Notes under the pieces: model-generated
Seen by the model: only the letters and a program-made list of their open reading frames with translations
Databases searched by the model: none
What the model was told of the DNA's origin: nothing
Shown here: piece after piece, positions 25,424 through 34,464 of the stretch
Layout: every line of letters starts with the position of its first letter
How positions within the stretch are numbered: position 1 is the stretch's first letter
Origin: Chitinophaga qingshengii
GTDB taxonomy: Bacteria > Bacteroidota > Bacteroidia > Chitinophagales > Chitinophagaceae
DNA length: 64,000 nucleotides
NCBI RefSeq assembly: GCF_014529935.1
Contig: NZ_JACVFC010000001.1
Coordinates: 3,038,001-3,102,000, forward strand
Direction: 5' to 3'
Program-made: the position numbers and the translations under genes

Positions 25424-26257
25424 ATGATTAACATCCAATCCCTGAAATTCAGCTACCGCCAAAACAGGCCCCTGTTCGAGGATCTCAGTCTCCATCTGGA
25501 AGCCGGCCATATATATGGCCTCCTCGGTAAAAATGGCGCCGGTAAGTCCACCCTGCTCAAACAGATAGCCGGACTGCTGTTCCCCGACGGGGGGTCCTGT
25601 GAGGTAATGGGTTATAAAGCCTCCCGAAGACAGCCGGCCTTCCTCCGGGAAATATTCCTGGTACCGGAAGAATTCTACCTGCCCAAGGTGAGCATTCGTC
25701 ATTATGTAATTGCCAATGCTCCTTTTTATCCACGTTTCGATGAGCAGGCCTTTTACAGCTACCTGAAAGAATTTGCCATCCCGCAGAACCAACAGCTGAC
25801 TAACATGTCTTATGGTCAGAAGAAAAAAGTAATCATCAGTTTCGCCCTGGCCACCAACACCAAAGTACTGATCATGGACGAGCCTACCAACGGCCTCGAT
25901 ATCCCCTCCAAGAGCCAGTTCCGTAAAGTGATGGCCGCTGCTGTTACAGACGATAAGTGTATGGTTATCTCCACCCACCAGGTAAGGGATCTCGATAACC
26001 TCATCGATAGCATCGTCATCATCGACGATCACAAAATCATTTTTAACCAGGACGTAGGCACGGTAACGGATAAACTGAGTTTTAAAATGCTGGCCCAGCT
26101 GGACGACCGCATGCCGGTATTGTATGCAGACAGCAGCCTGCGCGGGCATGCCGTTATCCTGAAAAATGAAGGCACAGAACAAAGCAAAATAGACATGGAA
26201 TTGTTGTTCAACGCCATCCTCTCCAACCGCCAACCCATTCAAGAACTTTTTAACTGA
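25424..26257 (+). CDS. ABC transporter ATP-binding protein (YtrB-like)
   Basis: This 277-residue ATPase has Walker A GKNGAGKSTLL near 37-47, the signature MSYGQKKKV near 128 and Walker B VLIMDEPTNGLD near 148. It energises the membrane protein encoded 8 bp downstream. In YtrA-type loci of other bacteria such ATPases respond to cell-envelope stress. It is the first gene of a four-gene operon (gaps 8, 11 and 1 bp), behind a promoter with a perfect operator. The cargo is unknown. Confidence 0.92.
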   Translation: MINIQSLKFSYRQNRPLFEDLSLHLEAGHIYGLLGKNGAGKSTLLKQIAGLLFPDGGSCEVMGYKASRRQPAFLREIFLVPEEFYLPKVSIRHYVIANAPFYPRFDEQAFYSYLKEFAIPQNQQLTNMSYGQKKKVIISFALATNTKVLIMDEPTNGLDIPSKSQFRKVMAAAVTDDKCMVISTHQVRDLDNLIDSIVIIDDHKIIFNQDVGTVTDKLSFKMLAQLDDRMPVLYADSSLRGHAVILKNEGTEQSKIDMELLFNAILSNRQPIQELFN

Positions 26258-26265
26258 TCAAACAC

Positions 26266-27063
26266 ATGCAACCTAATAACGTCCTGGATTTCCCCCGCCT
26301 GGGCTATTATTTCCGCCATCATCTGCTGGCATCCTGGAAAACATACCTGCTGGGTATTCTGTCTATCTTTGGCTTGCTGATGGCTATCCCCACGCTGATG
26401 CTGGTGACCGACAACGCCCCCCATCAACTCGACGATGTGATCGGCTTCTATTATTTTGGTCTTTTTTTCGGCGGGCTTTTATTTACCAGCATGGCTTTCA
26501 GCGATTTCTCCGCCAAAGAAAAAGGTATTCATTTTATGATGCTGCCAGCTTCGCAGTTTGAAAAATTTATTACTGTTTTCCTGATCACCACCATTGGTTA
26601 CCTGGTAGTATTTCACCTCGCCGCCTATGCTGCACTGGTGTTCATGCAACAGACCTGCATCATACGGAACGGGACCCCGTTAGAAATGAACTGGCAGTTC
26701 GCCGAGGGAGGCACCATCTATATTTATTTCGCTTATATATTTCTGCATGCCGTATTTATGCTGGGCGCCGTATCCTTTTCACGCCTGGCTTTCATTAAAA
26801 CGCTGGTCACCCTGCTGCTCTGCCTGTTGGGATTATACCTGCTGAATACCCTCTTTGTATGGATACTGTTTGGCAGCGCTACCGACCAGCCTTTTCAAAA
26901 CCTGCCCTTTGCCCTGGTAGGCACCCGTGGCGGTAAGTTTGGTACCGATGTGTATGTTATTTCAGAAAAGATGATATATGGCTATGCCTTCATTGCCAAA
27001 TATCTGCTGGCGCCCTGTATCTGGACCATTGCCTATTTCCGGTTAAAAGACAAGGAAATCTAA
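26266..27063 (+). CDS. ABC-2-type membrane protein
   Basis: This 265-residue protein is very hydrophobic, with about six membrane helices (roughly 24-45, 60-80, 105-130, 155-175, 180-205 and 235-255). The order and size match ABC-2 permease subunits that pair with short ATPases. KEKGIHFMMLPASQFEKFITVFLIT resembles the coupling region of this class. It follows its ATPase by 8 bp and precedes the GntR regulator by 11 bp. It has no other recognisable motif. Confidence 0.8.
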   Translation: MQPNNVLDFPRLGYYFRHHLLASWKTYLLGILSIFGLLMAIPTLMLVTDNAPHQLDDVIGFYYFGLFFGGLLFTSMAFSDFSAKEKGIHFMMLPASQFEKFITVFLITTIGYLVVFHLAAYAALVFMQQTCIIRNGTPLEMNWQFAEGGTIYIYFAYIFLHAVFMLGAVSFSRLAFIKTLVTLLLCLLGLYLLNTLFVWILFGSATDQPFQNLPFALVGTRGGKFGTDVYVISEKMIYGYAFIAKYLLAPCIWTIAYFRLKDKEI

Positions 27064-27074
27064 AACTTTGCGAG

Positions 27075-27446
27075 ATGGAATTCAAAGACTCACAAGCCAT
27101 ATACCTGCAGATAGCAGATTACATATGTGAACAAGTGCTGTTGAACAAATGGCAGCCGGAAGAGCGTATCCCATCCGTCAGGGAACTGGCCGTTCAGCTG
27201 GAAGTCAACCCTAACACCGTTATGCGCACCTGTGAACTGCTGCAACAACAGGAAATCATCTACAATAAAAGAGGTATCGGTTATTTTATCAGTAACGATG
27301 CTGTGAAAAAAATCAGGCAGTTTAAAAAAGATTCGTTTATCACCAACGAACTACCCAGCCTGTTCCGCAGCATGTACCTGCTTGAAATTGATATAGATGA
27401 ACTGAAACCGTATTACGAAAAATTCAAAAAATCTAATTTCAAATAA
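27075..27446 (+). CDS. GntR-family regulator, YtrA type
   Basis: This 123-residue protein has a winged helix-turn-helix (about 5-75: IYLQIADYICEQVLLNKW, ERIPSVRELAVQLEVNPNTV, EIIYNKRGIGYFI) followed by only about 45 residues. The short helical tail and lack of an effector domain mark the YtrA subfamily, whose members repress their own ABC operons. A perfect inverted repeat at the promoter (25387-25412) is the likely binding site. It is cytoplasmic and a probable dimer. Confidence 0.93.
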   Translation: MEFKDSQAIYLQIADYICEQVLLNKWQPEERIPSVRELAVQLEVNPNTVMRTCELLQQQEIIYNKRGIGYFISNDAVKKIRQFKKDSFITNELPSLFRSMYLLEIDIDELKPYYEKFKKSNFK

Positions 27447-27447
27447 C

Positions 27448-28197
27448 ATGAAAACCAGCAAAAAACTATTCTTCGGCTTCCTGGGTCTGCTCGTGTTATG
27501 GATGCTGGGCACCGATATTGTGCTGCGTGCCAATTACAGCAAAGGCATTACCAACTCCAATATGGGAGGCCATAAAACAGTTCCGCTTGTCACCATGACA
27601 CTGCAACCGTTCCAGGTTATCAAAATAGCGTCTGTCAGCGGCAAACCTATTAACGATACGTTGTTTGAAACACGCGTAGAGCAAATAGGCACACCCCGTA
27701 ACGGCGCTACCAACAAGACTGAAATCCGCAGTACATGGGCCACCGGCGGCATCAATTTCAAACCCGGTAATCAATACACGCTCGTCAAATCAACGGACGA
27801 TAGTATATTGATCAGTTACACTGCCGATACCCTGGTACTCACGCTGATCAAATCCGGTAAGCTGGATCTGCAGGCGCCTGCCCTTAAAGCCATTATCGCA
27901 CCATCTGCCCACCTGTGGATCAACGATATAAAGGCTCCTTCGCTGACCGTTGTTACCGGCCCGTATGTAGAAACCCATTTCAACAAAACACAAATTGGCA
28001 CCTTTTCTTTCGCCGGTGGTCAACAAAATTCGCTCTACATCGAGGATTCAAAAATGGATAGTGTGAACATCACGCTGGGTAAAGAGAGCAGCCTGAACTT
28101 TAATGGCGACTATCAACGCGGAAGTATACAGGTAGACAGTCTCCGGGAAATCCATCTTTCCGACAAAGTACTGCAAAAAATAAAATCCATCAGATAA
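27448..28197 (+). CDS. Membrane-anchored protein resembling GIN/DUF2807 beta-rich domains
   Basis: This 249-residue protein starts 1 bp after the GntR gene. A single N-terminal hydrophobic helix (MKTSKKLFFGFLGLLVLWMLG) anchors or exports it. The remainder has short repeated strands with D/S/N turns (IIAPSAHLWINDIKAP, NSLYIEDSKMDSVNITLG), the look of the putative auto-transporter adhesin head GIN domain common in Bacteroidota. I would not assign a function beyond an extracytoplasmic partner of the ABC transporter. It could sense or bind the transporter's substrate. Confidence 0.65.
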   Translation: MKTSKKLFFGFLGLLVLWMLGTDIVLRANYSKGITNSNMGGHKTVPLVTMTLQPFQVIKIASVSGKPINDTLFETRVEQIGTPRNGATNKTEIRSTWATGGINFKPGNQYTLVKSTDDSILISYTADTLVLTLIKSGKLDLQAPALKAIIAPSAHLWINDIKAPSLTVVTGPYVETHFNKTQIGTFSFAGGQQNSLYIEDSKMDSVNITLGKESSLNFNGDYQRGSIQVDSLREIHLSDKVLQKIKSIR

Positions 28198-28310
28198 CTA
28201 ACGTTAAAGATTATACGTTTTTACGACTTTACAGTTTCATACTCCGGGGAAGATTTTCCACTCATCCTCTTTTGTCATCACTATAGCTCAGGACTTTCGT
28301 CCCGGGTATT

Positions 28311-28343
28311 AAAATAAAAAACGTCCTGATATTCATCAGGACG
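28311..28343 (-). terminator. Terminator of the M20 hydrolase operon
   Basis: The perfect stem ACGTCCTGAT/ATCAGGACGT (loop ATT or ATTC) is followed on the minus strand by TTTTTTATTTT. It lies 27 bases after the hydrolase stop at 28370. Confidence 0.85.
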
Positions 28344-28369
28344 TTCTTGTATGTAGTCATAAAACAACA

Positions 28370-29545
28370 TCAGAATTGTGTGGCCAGGTAAGCCATGGTA
28401 CCCATGCCTATTTCAATGGCTCTTTCGTCTACATCGAAGGTAGGCGTATGTACACCGGAGGTAATACCTCTTTCCTTATTGCCAGTTCCCAGGCGGAAAA
28501 AGCAGGCCGGTACAATCTGCGAATAGAAAGCAAAATCTTCTGCTCCCATGCGCAGTTCAGTATCTTCCACATGCTCCTTGCCGAGGAAATCCTCCGCCAG
28601 GTGCCGTGCCTTGGCCGTTACCGCTTCATTGTTGTACAACGTAGGATAACCCACCAATATATCTATTTCAATTTCCGCACCTGTCGCTTCCGCAATACCG
28701 GCCGCCTGTTTACGGATCAGGTCATGCGCTTTAAAACGCCAGGTTTCGTCCATCGCCCGGAAAGTTCCCATCAGTTTCACTTCGCTGGGGATCACATTGG
28801 TGGTGAAGCCGCCGTTGAAAGCGCAGATAGACAATACAGAAGGTGAAAACGGATTGTTGTTGCGGGAAATCACCTGTTGCAGGCTCACTACCAGCTGAGA
28901 AGCCACCAGGATGGTATCTACCGTCAGGTGTGGCTGCGCGGCGTGCCCGCCTTTACTTTTAATAGTGACATAGATTTCATCTGCACTGGCCATATACTTG
29001 CCGGCACAGAATCCCAGCTGACCGGTTTCCATGGAAGGATGCACATGCAGTCCCAGGATCGCGTCCGGGCGTGGGTTTTCCAGCGCGCCTTCTTCAATCA
29101 TGATACTGGCTCCGCCGGGATGTTTCTCTTCCCCGGGCTGAAATAGTATTTTAACAGTGCCTTCCAGTTCTTCTTTCAGCTCATGCAATATTTTGGTAGC
29201 GCCCAGTACCACGGTAGTGTGTACATCGTGGCCGCAGGCGTGCATAATGCCGTTATTCAAAGATTTGTACGACACATCGTTGGCCTCGGTGATCGGCAGC
29301 GCATCCATGTCTGCCCGGAGTGCGATAGTTTTGGAAGCAGGATTTTTGCCTTCAATAAGGGCAATAATACCGGTGCCGGCGATGCCGGCTTTATAAGGCA
29401 CGCCAAATTTATCCAGTTGCTGCTGAATAAATTCGGAGGTTTTATGTTCCTGAAAAGATAATTCGGGATGGGAGTGAATATGACGCCTGATATCTATAAA
29501 CGCAGGTGCATAGGCTTTTGCCAGCTCTTTAATACGGTTCTTCAT
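28370..29545 (-). CDS. M20-family metallo-amidohydrolase
   Basis: I start this 391-residue enzyme at the ATG at 29545 (MKNRIKELAKAYAPAF), which overlaps the upstream gene by 17 bp; an earlier in-frame start would add 16 unrelated residues. Zinc-binding motifs are ACGHDVHT near 92-99 and GEEKHPGGAS near 128-137, with later ligands in RMGAEDFAFYS. These are the marks of the M20D amidohydrolases, which deacylate N-acyl amino acids or hippurate. There is no signal peptide, so it acts in the cytoplasm. The exact substrate is unknown. It is the last gene of deoC-SPOR-M20. Confidence 0.92.
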   Translation of the reverse strand: MKNRIKELAKAYAPAFIDIRRHIHSHPELSFQEHKTSEFIQQQLDKFGVPYKAGIAGTGIIALIEGKNPASKTIALRADMDALPITEANDVSYKSLNNGIMHACGHDVHTTVVLGATKILHELKEELEGTVKILFQPGEEKHPGGASIMIEEGALENPRPDAILGLHVHPSMETGQLGFCAGKYMASADEIYVTIKSKGGHAAQPHLTVDTILVASQLVVSLQQVISRNNNPFSPSVLSICAFNGGFTTNVIPSEVKLMGTFRAMDETWRFKAHDLIRKQAAGIAEATGAEIEIDILVGYPTLYNNEAVTAKARHLAEDFLGKEHVEDTELRMGAEDFAFYSQIVPACFFRLGTGNKERGITSGVHTPTFDVDERAIEIGMGTMAYLATQF

Positions 29546-29969
29546 TCGACAGTTCTTTATCCGGTGACACGTTGATGATGGCTGGAACGACAAATACGCC
29601 GCCAGAGAAGAGGTTGGACAGCTTGTCGCGCAACTCGCTGGCTTCTTCGCGGGTTTTGAAATCGCCTACGCGCACTTTAAAATAGGGGGCCTGGTAATCC
29701 AGGTAAGTCCGGTAATCGTTGTACAACTGCATAACCCGGGCTTTAGCTTCATTGGCATCGCCGCGTTTGTTGGTGGAGATCACCTGTACCCGGAAACCGG
29801 ACTGGTTGCGGATAGCGAGGGTGTTGATGTAGATCTGTTTTTTGATCAGCACGTCCAACCGGCTGTCTTTGATCACCTTTACCGAACCATTACCGGACAT
29901 CGTGTAATCCTGTCCCATGGCCCAGCTACTTCCCAACAGGCAGCAAACCAGGATGAATAGTTTTTGCAT
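29529..29969 (-). CDS. SPOR-domain periplasmic protein
   Basis: This 146-residue protein has a signal peptide (MQKLFILVCCLLGSSWAMGQ) and a C-terminal SPOR domain (about 58-130: FRVQVISTNKRGDANEAKARVMQLY, then YFKVRVGDFKTREEASEL). SPOR domains bind denuded peptidoglycan glycan strands, so it should sit in the periplasm at sites of wall remodelling. It starts 20 bp after deoC and its end overlaps the M20 gene by 17 bp. Why deoC, a SPOR protein and an amidohydrolase travel together is unclear. Confidence 0.85.
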   Translation of the reverse strand: MQKLFILVCCLLGSSWAMGQDYTMSGNGSVKVIKDSRLDVLIKKQIYINTLAIRNQSGFRVQVISTNKRGDANEAKARVMQLYNDYRTYLDYQAPYFKVRVGDFKTREEASELRDKLSNLFSGGVFVVPAIINVSPDKELSNEEPY

Positions 29970-29989
29970 GAATACTGTATAATTAAAAA

Positions 29990-30667
29990 TTAATAATCTG
30001 CATGAGCCGTGTCCTCACCGCCTTCCTTCATAATATTAACGCTGGCGCTGGCCCCTATGCGGGTGGCGCCGGCATCTATCAGCTCCTTCGCAAAGGCAAA
30101 GGTACGAATACCGCCGGATGCTTTGATCTGGATATTATCGGGCAGGTTGGCTCTCATCAGTTTCACGGCTTCTACGGTAGCGCCCTTTTCTGCATATCCG
30201 GTGGAAGTTTTCATAAAATCAACCCCGTATTTGCTGTAGAGCTGGCAACATTTGACGATCTCTTCTTCCAATAATATGCCACTTTCAATGATCACCTTGA
30301 TCACTTTTTTCTTCTCCCGAACGATATACATCAGGTTGGCGATCTCTTTTTCCAGGTATTCCCAATCGTTGTTTTTAAGTGCAGAGATATTGATCACCAT
30401 ATCCAGCTCGTCGGCGCCATCTACAATAGCCAGTACCGCTTCAGCTACCTTGGCTTCAATAGCGGAATAACCGAAGGGGAATCCGATCACGGTGGCCACT
30501 TTGGTATTGGTAGCGCCCAGGAACTGTTTGGCTACTTTCACATAAGGAGGGGGCACACAGGCTGCCGCAAAATCGTATTCCACACATTCCATGCACAGCT
30601 TTTTTATATCCTCAAGCGTAGTGGCAGGCTTTAAAATCGTATGGTCAATGTATCTGTTTATCTTCAT
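29990..30667 (-). CDS. deoC: Deoxyribose-phosphate aldolase
   Basis: I start this 225-residue enzyme at the ATG at 30667 (MKINRYIDHTILKPATT), the family's usual start. It cleaves 2-deoxyribose 5-phosphate to glyceraldehyde 3-phosphate and acetaldehyde. The catalytic residues are seen in ELDMVINI (aspartate), VIKVIIESG (lysine) and FMKTSTGY (Schiff-base lysine). Length fits the short DeoC class. It is the first gene of a three-gene unit behind the secA terminator. Confidence 0.96.
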   Translation of the reverse strand: MKINRYIDHTILKPATTLEDIKKLCMECVEYDFAAACVPPPYVKVAKQFLGATNTKVATVIGFPFGYSAIEAKVAEAVLAIVDGADELDMVINISALKNNDWEYLEKEIANLMYIVREKKKVIKVIIESGILLEEEIVKCCQLYSKYGVDFMKTSTGYAEKGATVEAVKLMRANLPDNIQIKASGGIRTFAFAKELIDAGATRIGASASVNIMKEGGEDTAHADY

Positions 30668-30728
30668 GAGATTTGCATAAAGTCGAAGCCAAAAATAAAC
30701 AATTACCAGTTGAGAACCGGCAAAAATA

Positions 30729-30778
30729 AAGCGGATTACGTATTTCACATTAAAGAATGCTACATCCGTAATCCGCTT
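30729..30778 (-). terminator. Terminator of secA
   Basis: The 12-bp stem AAGCGGATTACG/CGTAATCCGCTT with a 26-base loop lies 22 bases after the secA stop and is followed on the minus strand by TATTTTTG. The long loop is unusual for a Rho-independent terminator. Confidence 0.65.
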
Positions 30779-30800
30779 CGATATGTTGTAAAATCAACTA

Positions 30801-33800
30801 TTACAGGTCTTTACCGTGGCAGTTTTTGAATTTCTTGCCACTACCGCAGGGGCAGAGATCATTGCGGCCCACTTTCGGGCCTACTCTTACCGGCTCCTGT
30901 TTTTCTTCCGGTATTTCATATTCAGGAGCAGCCTGATGACCGTTGTGCTGTTCCACGATATCTTCATGAGAAGCGCGCATACGGCTCATATCAGTCTTCT
31001 CTTCATAACCTTCGCGGATCTGCTCTTCCTGGGGAGCGCCGTCCTGGTCCTGGCTGCCGGGGATACCGCACTTGCACAGGAAGGAAACGATATCACGGCT
31101 GGTTTCACCATCCATCTGTTTAAACAGTTTGAAGGCTTCCAGTTTATAGATCAGCAACGGATCTTTTTGTTCGTACACGGCGCCCTGAACAGATTGTTTC
31201 AGTTCGTCCATGGCACGCAGGTGTTCTTTCCAGGCTTCATCGATGAGTGCCAGGGTGATGCTGCGTTCCAGCGCATTCACCGTTTCATGGCCTTTGGTTT
31301 CTACGATCTTTTTCAGGTTGGCCAGTACATTGATACCTTTTTTACCATCCGTAAACGGAATGGAGATATTTTCGATCTGGTGTCCTTGTTCCTGGTAGAT
31401 ACGTTCTATCACCGGCAGGGTGTTGTCGGTAATGAGTTTTACTTTGGCCTGGTACCCTTCGGTGGCCTGGTGGTACAGTCTGGAGGCCAGTGTAGGCACA
31501 TCTGTACGGGCCAGTTCATCCTGGGATACGTTAGGCTCCATACCGAAGTTGAGGATGGAATCCATCTCAAATGCTTCGTAGTCGCCGGTTTCTTTGTGAG
31601 AAACCACCATATTTTCCGCTACGTCGAAGAAGGCGTTGTCGATATCGATCGCCAGGCGTTCGCCGAACAGGGCGTGGTTACGTTTAGCGTAGATAACGGT
31701 ACGCTGTTTATTCATTACGTCATCGTATTCGAGCAGGCGTTTACGAATGCCGAAGTTGTTTTCTTCCACTTTTTTCTGGGCTCTTTCGATGGAACGGGTG
31801 ATCATGCTATGCTGAATCACTTCACCTTCTTTGTAACCCATACGGTCCATCAGGCCAGCGATACGGTCGGAACCGAACATACGCATCAGGTCATCTTCCA
31901 GGGATACGAAGAACTGGGAAGAACCCGGATCACCCTGACGACCGGCACGGCCACGCAGCTGTCTGTCCACACGGCGGCTTTCATGTCTTTCCGTACCGAT
32001 GATAGCCAGACCACCCGCATCTTTTACGCCGGGGCCCAGTTTAATGTCGGTACCACGACCGGCCATGTTGGTAGCGATGGTAACTGCGCCGGCCAGACCT
32101 GCTTCTGCTACGATCTGTGCTTCACGGGCGTGCTGTTTCGCGTTCAATACGTTATGCGGCACTTTCTCGAAAGTCAGCATTTTGCTCAGCAGCTCGGATA
32201 CTTCTACGGAGGTAGTACCTACCAGTACCGGGCGGCCTTTCGACTGCATTTGCTTGATTTCTTCGATAACAGCCTTATACTTATCTCTTTTGGTTTTGTA
32301 TACCAGGTCTTCCGCGTCACCACGGGAGATAGGCAGGTTGGTGGGGATGGTTACCACATCCAGTTTGTAGATTTCCCAGAACTCGCCCGCCTCTGTAGAA
32401 GCCGTACCGGTCATACCGGCCAGCTTGTGATACATACGGAAATAGTTCTGCAGGGTGATGGTAGCGAAGGTTTGGGTGGCGGCTTCCACTTTCACGTTTT
32501 CCTTGGCTTCAATCGCCTGGTGCAGACCGTCGGAGTAACGGCGGCCATCCAGGATACGGCCGGTTTGTTCGTCTACGATCTTCACTTTACCCTCCATTAC
32601 CACATATTCCACGTCTTTATCGAACAGGGTATATGCTTTCAGCAGTTGTTGCACGGAGTGGATACGGTCTGACTTCTGGGCGTAGTCCTGCAGCATGGCT
32701 TCCTTGCGCTGCAGTTTTTCTTCCGGCGTTACTGCCATTTTTTCAATTTCCGCCAGTTCGGACCCTACATCCGGCATCACGAAGAAGTTAGGATCTTCGC
32801 CGCCTTGTGTGATCAGGCCGATACCTTTTTCAGTCAGGTCAACGCTGTTTTGTTTTTCTTCTATCGCGAAGAACAGGCCTTCGTCTACTTTTGGCATTTC
32901 GCGTTGCTGGTCTGCCAGGTAGTAGTTTTCAGCTTTCTGTAATAATACTTTGATACCGGGTTCGCTGAGGTATTTGATCAGCGCACTGCTTTTCGGTAAG
33001 CCTCTCCAGGCGCGCATCAGGGCCAGACCTCCGGTTTTCGGGTCGTCTTTACCTTCAGCAATCAGTTTTTTAGCTTCCTGGAGGTACTGGGTTACCGCTT
33101 TTTTCTGCATGTCTACCAGGTACTGGATGCGGGGTTTCAGGGCGTGGAACTCCTGTTCCTCACCGCGGGGAATAGGACCGGAGATGATGAGCGGAGTACG
33201 CGCATCGTCAATCAGTACGCTATCCACCTCATCCACCATGGCGAAGTGGTGTTTGCGTTGCACCATTTCATCCGGGCTGTGTACCATGTTATCACGGAGG
33301 TAGTCGAAACCGAATTCGTTGTTGGTACCGTAGGTGATATCTGCCAGGTAGGCATTACGGCGGTCCGGTGTATTGGGTTGGTGTTTATCGATACAGTCTA
33401 CGGTGATGTCGAGGAATTCAAACAGGGGGCCGTTCCATTCGGAGTCACGGCGTGCCAGGTAGTCGTTCACGGTTACAATGTGCACCCCCTGGCCTGCGAG
33501 GGCGTTGAGGTAGGCGGGGAGGGTAGATACCAGTGTTTTACCTTCACCGGTGGCCATTTCAGCGATTTTACCCTGGTGCAGTACTGTACCACCAATCAGC
33601 TGTACATCGTAATGTACCATGTTCCAGGTCACTTCAGTGCCGGCGGCTTTCCAGGTATTTTTCCAGGTAGCCTTGTCACCGTCGATGGTTACATAATCAT
33701 TTCTCACAGCCAGCTGGCGGTCCAGGTTGGTCGCAGTAACCGTGAGGGTAGGATTGGTGGAAAAACGGCGGGCCGTTTCTTTTACCACGGCAAAAGCTTC

Positions 33801-34124
33801 TGGCAGAATGGCTTTGAGCACCACTTCCAGTTGTTTGTCGCGGTCTTTTTTCAGGATATCTATTTCCTGGTAAATGGCATCTTTTTCAGTTATATCAACT
33901 ACGGCTTCAGCCGCTTCTTTTTTTTCTGCTATTTCTTTGTCGATGGCCGCCAGATGGGCGCTGATGCGTTCGCGGAATTCCTGGGTTTTATGACGCAGAT
34001 CGTCGATAGGCAGGGATTGCAGCTTTCCGTACTCTTCATTGATCTGCTGCACTATTGGAGTGACAGATTTGATATCTCTGTCTGATTTATTTCCTCCAAA
34101 AAGTTTTGTTAAAAAACCTAACAT
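30801..34124 (-). CDS. secA: Preprotein translocase ATPase SecA
   Basis: This 1107-residue protein drives secretion through SecYEG. Walker A is MATGEGKT at 190-197; further helicase motifs include VDEVDSVLIDDARTPLIISG, TNMAGRGTDIKLG and QLRGRAGRQGDPGSSQF. A coiled stretch (about 50-105, rich in E and K) inserted near the N-terminus and an extra stretch before the C-terminus explain the length, which is normal in Bacteroidota though long against E. coli. The C-terminal SEC-C zinc motif NDLCPCGSGKKFKNCHG ends the protein. It is monocistronic, with a terminator at 30729. Confidence 0.98.
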   Translation of the reverse strand: MLGFLTKLFGGNKSDRDIKSVTPIVQQINEEYGKLQSLPIDDLRHKTQEFRERISAHLAAIDKEIAEKKEAAEAVVDITEKDAIYQEIDILKKDRDKQLEVVLKAILPEAFAVVKETARRFSTNPTLTVTATNLDRQLAVRNDYVTIDGDKATWKNTWKAAGTEVTWNMVHYDVQLIGGTVLHQGKIAEMATGEGKTLVSTLPAYLNALAGQGVHIVTVNDYLARRDSEWNGPLFEFLDITVDCIDKHQPNTPDRRNAYLADITYGTNNEFGFDYLRDNMVHSPDEMVQRKHHFAMVDEVDSVLIDDARTPLIISGPIPRGEEQEFHALKPRIQYLVDMQKKAVTQYLQEAKKLIAEGKDDPKTGGLALMRAWRGLPKSSALIKYLSEPGIKVLLQKAENYYLADQQREMPKVDEGLFFAIEEKQNSVDLTEKGIGLITQGGEDPNFFVMPDVGSELAEIEKMAVTPEEKLQRKEAMLQDYAQKSDRIHSVQQLLKAYTLFDKDVEYVVMEGKVKIVDEQTGRILDGRRYSDGLHQAIEAKENVKVEAATQTFATITLQNYFRMYHKLAGMTGTASTEAGEFWEIYKLDVVTIPTNLPISRGDAEDLVYKTKRDKYKAVIEEIKQMQSKGRPVLVGTTSVEVSELLSKMLTFEKVPHNVLNAKQHAREAQIVAEAGLAGAVTIATNMAGRGTDIKLGPGVKDAGGLAIIGTERHESRRVDRQLRGRAGRQGDPGSSQFFVSLEDDLMRMFGSDRIAGLMDRMGYKEGEVIQHSMITRSIERAQKKVEENNFGIRKRLLEYDDVMNKQRTVIYAKRNHALFGERLAIDIDNAFFDVAENMVVSHKETGDYEAFEMDSILNFGMEPNVSQDELARTDVPTLASRLYHQATEGYQAKVKLITDNTLPVIERIYQEQGHQIENISIPFTDGKKGINVLANLKKIVETKGHETVNALERSITLALIDEAWKEHLRAMDELKQSVQGAVYEQKDPLLIYKLEAFKLFKQMDGETSRDIVSFLCKCGIPGSQDQDGAPQEEQIREGYEEKTDMSRMRASHEDIVEQHNGHQAAPEYEIPEEKQEPVRVGPKVGRNDLCPCGSGKKFKNCHGKDL

Positions 34125-34464
34125 GTTAAATGTTTAATTACGAATTACAATTAGTTTCTACCATCTCCCCGCCCCCGCTGAAGCTATGTCAGTTGGTTTT
34201 TTCCTTTCAACCAGCCTGTGGCACGGAAGCTGCGGGCGGAGTGTTGGATAGACGGAGAGTATCAGTTACTCAAATATTATGCTTGGCAAGCAGAACTGTC
34301 AAGCTGTCAGTTTTGTTGTAGCCGCTTGGTCAAGAGGGGTAAAATTAGGAATAAATTCGGGGAAATGAAGGGTTTTAAACGGGAATTCCGGGGATAAATT
34401 GAGAATAACGGACTTACAGGGAGTATATAGGGAAACTCCCTGCAAATCCGTCACATAAAGGGTT
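34125..34464 (-). other. secA leader and upstream hairpin
   Basis: These 340 bp hold no gene. On the minus strand a TAATATTTG box (34271-34279) with TTG (34300-34302) 20 bp upstream may be the secA promoter; its TA to TTTG gap is 3 rather than 2. That gives a leader of about 140 bases. Near the right end a 17-bp hairpin with G-U pairs (34408-34424 and 34435-34451) follows the stop of the PKD-like gene and probably terminates that operon, though no T-run follows. Confidence 0.45.

Noticed and set aside
30816..32672. 618-codon open frame on the plus strand opposite secA
   Set aside because: It lies entirely antisense to secA, whose motifs are complete. The frame has low-complexity F/H/V/Q-rich content typical of a shadow of a coding strand.
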